A DNA stretch of 64,000 nt from Chakrabartyella piscis. Its GTDB lineage: Bacteria; Bacillota; Clostridia; Lachnospirales; Anaerotignaceae. The position numbers and the translations under genes were made by a program. The stretch lies in NCBI GenBank assembly GCA_030067835.1, contig CP092441.1:930001-994000 (forward strand). The letters are read 5' to 3'. The notes below the pieces were generated by a model. The model did no database searches. It was not told the origin of the DNA and saw only the letters and a list, made by a program, of their open reading frames with translations. Numbering within the stretch: position 1 is the stretch's first letter; each line of letters opens with the position of its first letter. Positions 60,914 through 64,000 of this stretch are shown piece by piece.

Positions 60914-62062
60914 ATGAAAGATTTTAATTTCAAAGTACCACAAGTCATTGAATTTGGTCTTGGAAGCTTGAAAAAACTTCCTGCTATTTTGGATGAAAAT
61001 AAATTGGATCACGTTTACTTGGTTTCTGACCGTGGATTGGAAGCAATCGGCGTTGTGAAAAAAATTCAAGATATCATCGAAGCTGGTGGCATCAAATGTA
61101 CAACATACTTGGATGTATTGCCAAATCCAACTGTTGATATCGTAAACGAAGCAGTTGCTGGTTACAAAGCAAGTGGTGCTTCTAGTATCATCGCTGTTGG
61201 TGGCGGTAGCCCTATGGACGTTGCAAAAGCAGTTAGTGTTTTGGCACAATTTGGTGGCACAGTTCATGATTATGTTGGTTTGGGCAAAGTTCCAGTTGGC
61301 ACAATCCCTATGATTGCAATTCCAACAACTGCTGGTACAGGTAGTGAAGTAACTGCATCTTGTGTTATCACAGATGAAGAAGCAAACTACAAAATGTCTA
61401 TCATCAGTTATGAAATTCTTCCAAAATATGCTGTTTTGGATCCAGAATTGATTATGACAGCTCCTGCATCCATCGCTGCTGCATGTGGTGTTGATGCGTT
61501 TATCCATGCTATGGAAGCTTATGTTTCCACAGATGCTACATTGTTCTCTGATGCAATGGGCGAAAAAGCTATGGAATTGATTGGTGGCAATCTTCGTCGT
61601 TTTGTTGCAAATAGAAAAGATGAAGAAGCTGCTTGTGCAATGATGGCTGGTAGTACATTCGCTGGTATCGCATTTGCTTGGGCAAAACTTGGTAATATCC
61701 ATGGTATGAGCCATCCTGTAAGTGCTTATTTCCACATTGCTCATGGTGTTGCAAATGCAATTTTGATGCCTACAGTAGTAGAATACAATGCATTGGCTGA
61801 CAATGGTCGTTATGAAAAAATTTATAACTACTTGAGCACAGACAAAGAACCTGTAAAAGACTTCAAACCTTCTATGTTGGTTGACTTGGTAAAAGAATTG
61901 AATGCTGAATTGGGTATTCCTGCTTCTCTTTCCGCAGTTGGCGTAACAGAAGACAAATTTGAAGAAATGGCAACTGACGCTATGAAAACAGTAAACGTTA
62001 TGGTAAATCCAAGACAAACTGGTTTCAAAGATGTAGTTAATTTGTATCAAAAAGCGTTCTAA
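60914..62062 (+). CDS. Iron-containing alcohol dehydrogenase (4-hydroxybutyrate dehydrogenase candidate)
   Basis: 382 residues. Group III Fe-ADH: the NAD site GGGSPMDVAKAVS, PTTAGTGSEVTASCVI, and metal ligands in GVDAFIHAMEAYVS (His), GMSHPVSAYFHIAHGVANAILMP split across its His residues, and an upstream Asp. It reduces an aldehyde to the primary alcohol. Directly after a SucD-like enzyme the simplest substrate is succinic semialdehyde, but the sequence looks like the general 1,3-propanediol/sulfoacetaldehyde reductase type rather than the divergent C. kluyveri 4HbD. ATG follows AGGGGGA. Confidence 0.9.
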   Translation: MKDFNFKVPQVIEFGLGSLKKLPAILDENKLDHVYLVSDRGLEAIGVVKKIQDIIEAGGIKCTTYLDVLPNPTVDIVNEAVAGYKASGASSIIAVGGGSPMDVAKAVSVLAQFGGTVHDYVGLGKVPVGTIPMIAIPTTAGTGSEVTASCVITDEEANYKMSIISYEILPKYAVLDPELIMTAPASIAAACGVDAFIHAMEAYVSTDATLFSDAMGEKAMELIGGNLRRFVANRKDEEAACAMMAGSTFAGIAFAWAKLGNIHGMSHPVSAYFHIAHGVANAILMPTVVEYNALADNGRYEKIYNYLSTDKEPVKDFKPSMLVDLVKELNAELGIPASLSAVGVTEDKFEEMATDAMKTVNVMVNPRQTGFKDVVNLYQKAF

Positions 62063-62146
62063 TTAAGGGAGAGGGAATTGAACCGAGAGGGCTCAACTCC
62101 CACCACCTTAACCCCTAGAAAAAAACAAACCCCTTTGTTTTTTGAA

Positions 62147-62186
62147 AACACCTTGAATGTTGAAAAATATTTAAGGTGTTTTTTTA
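62147..62186 (+). terminator. Terminator of the CoA-transferase/reductase operon
   Basis: AACACCTT / AAGGTGTT around an A/T-rich loop, followed by TTTTTTT. Confidence 0.85.
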
Positions 62187-62348
62187 TATTCAATTGATTT
62201 GAACGATTTTACTCTATATTGTAGTATAGTAAAATTGTATATTATTATATGGCAATTTGTTGCATAATACGCAAATGCATGGTATAATTTAAGAATGATT
62301 TGACAAAAATGAGCATAACAAAAGATGAAACTTGAAAAGGGGTGCGTT

Positions 62349-63140
62349 ATGGCGTCATCAGAGAAAGATAATCAAAAAAATTCCAATACCAAAAGTGTCA
62401 GTAAAACACTTGCAATCCTTTCTACATTTAACGAAACAGCTCCGATGCAAAGAACTTCAGATATTGCAATGAAATTGAATATGAACATCAGCACAGTATC
62501 CAGACATTTGAACACATTGTTGGATATGGGTTTTTTGGAACGTGATGAAGCAACTGGTTTTTATTTCTTGGGTATGGAAGTTGTGTCTCTTGTGGGTGCA
62601 GCGTTGCAAAACAATGACGTATTCCGTCACTCATATCCAGAATTGCAACAACTGTCCAACAAATTTGATGTACATAGTCATATGGCTGTACCAAGAGGAA
62701 AAGAAGTTGTGCATTTGATTAGTGTTTGTTGTGAAAGCACAATGGAGCTTCTGATTCCAATGGGGCATTGTCATCCAATGTTTTGTTCTGCAATGGGACG
62801 TGCAATGCTTGCATATATGCCAATAAACAAACGACAAGAAGTACTATTGTGTGAAATGAAAAAATACACACCAACTACAAAGGTGGATATGAAAGAAATT
62901 GAGCAAGAGTTGGTGAAAACCAGACAAAAGGGATATTGCATTGTGATAGATGAACTTTCAGAAAGCAAGGGATCATTGGCAGCGCCAGTGTTTGATCGCA
63001 ATCGAAAGCCAATTGCAGCAGTAAGTGTATCTGCAAGTGCCTATAGTTTAAGCCAACCACAACGACAACGAGAATTGGCAAAGGCAGTGTTGAGTGTTGC
63101 AAGTAAAGTTTCTGGTAAGTTGGGTTACTATCCAAAATAA
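62349..63140 (+). CDS. IclR-family transcriptional regulator
   Basis: 263 residues. N-terminal winged helix-turn-helix (about 12-75: SVSKTLAILSTFNETAPMQRTSDIAMKLNM split, then ISTVSRHLNTLLDMGFLERD) and a C-terminal effector domain (about 85-260) with HMAVPRGKEVVHL, GHCHPMFCSAMGRAMLAYM and GYCIVIDELSESKGSLAAPVFDRNRKPIAAVSV. Such proteins sense small carboxylates or aromatics. ATG at 62349 follows AAAGGGG by 6 bases; an ATG at 62325 is less well placed. Set between two DASS transporter genes, so it probably controls one or both. Confidence 0.93.
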   Translation: MASSEKDNQKNSNTKSVSKTLAILSTFNETAPMQRTSDIAMKLNMNISTVSRHLNTLLDMGFLERDEATGFYFLGMEVVSLVGAALQNNDVFRHSYPELQQLSNKFDVHSHMAVPRGKEVVHLISVCCESTMELLIPMGHCHPMFCSAMGRAMLAYMPINKRQEVLLCEMKKYTPTTKVDMKEIEQELVKTRQKGYCIVIDELSESKGSLAAPVFDRNRKPIAAVSVSASAYSLSQPQRQRELAKAVLSVASKVSGKLGYYPK

Positions 63141-63635
63141 ACTTTCTTATTTTTTATAGTATGCAAAAAATATACAAAATGTATGCAGGCGTCTTTGTTC
63201 CTAACATAAGAGGAAGAGGGGCGCTTTTTTATGTAAAAAAATAAAAAATTTCAATTTTCATGTGTCGACGCATGAGTGGAGTATATGTATATGTCAATGC
63301 ATATATAAAATAATTAAAATAAACGGTAAAAGTGCATATTTTGAATGATTAATTTTAGCATAAATAATGCGTTTTTGACAATGATTTATTTTGGTATAAT
63401 AGCATTTTCATTTTTTGCAATACAAGTTCAACAAATACATCTATATTGCACATTGTGGCGTACAACAATTATATTGTGCAAATAAGAATCATAATATAAT
63501 AATATATTTCAATATATGAGAAATAGAGTGCAAAGTATTTTATGCACTCTATAGGATAGGGTATAATAAATACAAGAAAAATATAAATTATTTTTGCATA
63601 TTAGTGATAGAAACGGGGTAAGAAGGGGGATGTTT
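63141..63635. other. AT-rich gap with terminator
   Basis: A terminator-like hairpin lies at 63188-63230 (GGCGTCTT..TTCCT / AGGAA..AGGGGCGC plus T-run) after the IclR gene. The remainder (about 63230-63620) is very A/T-rich, with no gene or repeat recognised, and probably holds the promoter of the second transporter. Confidence 0.55.
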
Positions 63636-64000
63636 ATGGAGACAAAAAAACGCTTCATCTATATTGCAATGGGGCCTATTATTTTATTAATGACAATTTT
63701 ATTGTTTTCGGACGCTTTGACGGTTCCAGGAGCGCAAGCGGTTGGTATTTCTCTTTGGATGATTTTTTGGTGGAGCACTAGGCCTGTTGAAATTACTGTA
63801 ACAGGGTTGGTTCCTGTAGTTGCCAATGCATTTTTATCCATTGTACCAATGGCTAATGTTATTTCCCAATATGCTTGCGAAAGTATTATTTTGATATTTG
63901 GTTCAGGCTTGTTGACATTGCCTTGGGTATCAACTGGGTTGGATCGTAGAATTTCTTTGAAAGCATTGTCTCTGATTGGTCCCTCCATGAAGTCACAAAT
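63636..64000 (+). CDS. Second DASS-family transporter, N-terminal part
   Basis: Runs off the window after about 121 residues (METKKRFIYIAMGPIILLMT...). It is closely related to the transporter at 57820: both share GIS(L/V)WMIFWW, TRPV, TGLVPVVANAFLSI-type and ESIILxFGSGLLTLPW segments and end in LIGPSMKSQI/VVGPSMKSQI. AGAAGGGGG at 63621-63629 lies 6 bases before ATG 63636; ATG 63630 is too close. A duplicated transporter suggests a second related substrate or a second operon under the same regulator. Confidence 0.9.
   Translation, partial: METKKRFIYIAMGPIILLMTILLFSDALTVPGAQAVGISLWMIFWWSTRPVEITVTGLVPVVANAFLSIVPMANVISQYACESIILIFGSGLLTLPWVSTGLDRRISLKALSLIGPSMKSQ

Overview
This is an AT-rich window from a Gram-positive anaerobe of the class Clostridia. 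I cannot name the genus. The evidence is a preference for TTG leucine codons, purine-rich AGGAGG ribosome-binding sites with some TTG and GTG starts, a T-box leader, ECF transporters (including a ThiW), S-layer homology anchoring, a TAXI-type TRAP transporter, and a lactate dehydrogenase/Etf module whose EtfA carries a ferredoxin domain. No rRNA, tRNA or CRISPR array was seen.

Layout. 1-7340: start of a D-Ala-D-Ala carboxypeptidase (minus strand), then a plus-strand run comEA, response regulator, histidine kinase, GerMN protein, comEC, holA. 7546-13781: PLP aminotransferase, cyclase-family hydrolase, HAD phosphatase, fumarase, a frameshifted REP-associated transposase and malic enzyme. 14240-18567: a cobalamin riboswitch with its terminator, then a 1329-residue secreted protein carrying a transcobalamin-like DUF4430 domain and three SLH repeats. 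This is the strongest novel candidate: a B12-controlled surface B12-capture protein. 18970-25462: D-serine dehydratase divergent from an operon of opine dehydrogenase plus a dedicated ECF transporter (S, T and fused A-A'). 26149-30800: AraC regulator and an electron-confurcating FAD dehydrogenase/EtfB/EtfA set. 30976-35702: T-box leader (candidate Phe specifier), TRAP-TAXI transporter and a D-2-hydroxyacid dehydrogenase. 35918-44001: B12-binding radical SAM protein, enoyl-CoA hydratase, EamA exporter, Fic/HTH pair, DJ-1, CYTH and RlmI-like genes. 44531-54801: YgiQ radical SAM protein, a complete IS3-family element with 3-bp target duplication, AIM24, a PASTA-like membrane protein, RlmD-like methyltransferase, thiW-thiM-thiE behind a structured leader, an S1 protein and a small membrane protein. 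55004-64000: nitrilase-family amidase, then CoA-transferase, DASS carboxylate transporter, CoA-acylating aldehyde dehydrogenase, iron alcohol dehydrogenase, IclR regulator and a second DASS transporter running off the end. The last set reads as uptake of a dicarboxylate, activation to a CoA thioester and two-step reduction, most simply succinate to 4-hydroxybutyrate.

Most intergenic gaps between 7.3 and 55 kb carry members of one palindromic repeat family (about 38 copies). The flanks are constant (TGTAGGG ... CCGT) and the self-complementary stems differ, falling into about nine recurring classes. Two copies lie inside the transposase gene. Three larger compound elements share the same framing. 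These repeats are absent from the first 7.3 kb and the last 9 kb.

All calls come from reading motifs, translations and spacing by eye. No database search was run, and family names are recognition from memory.
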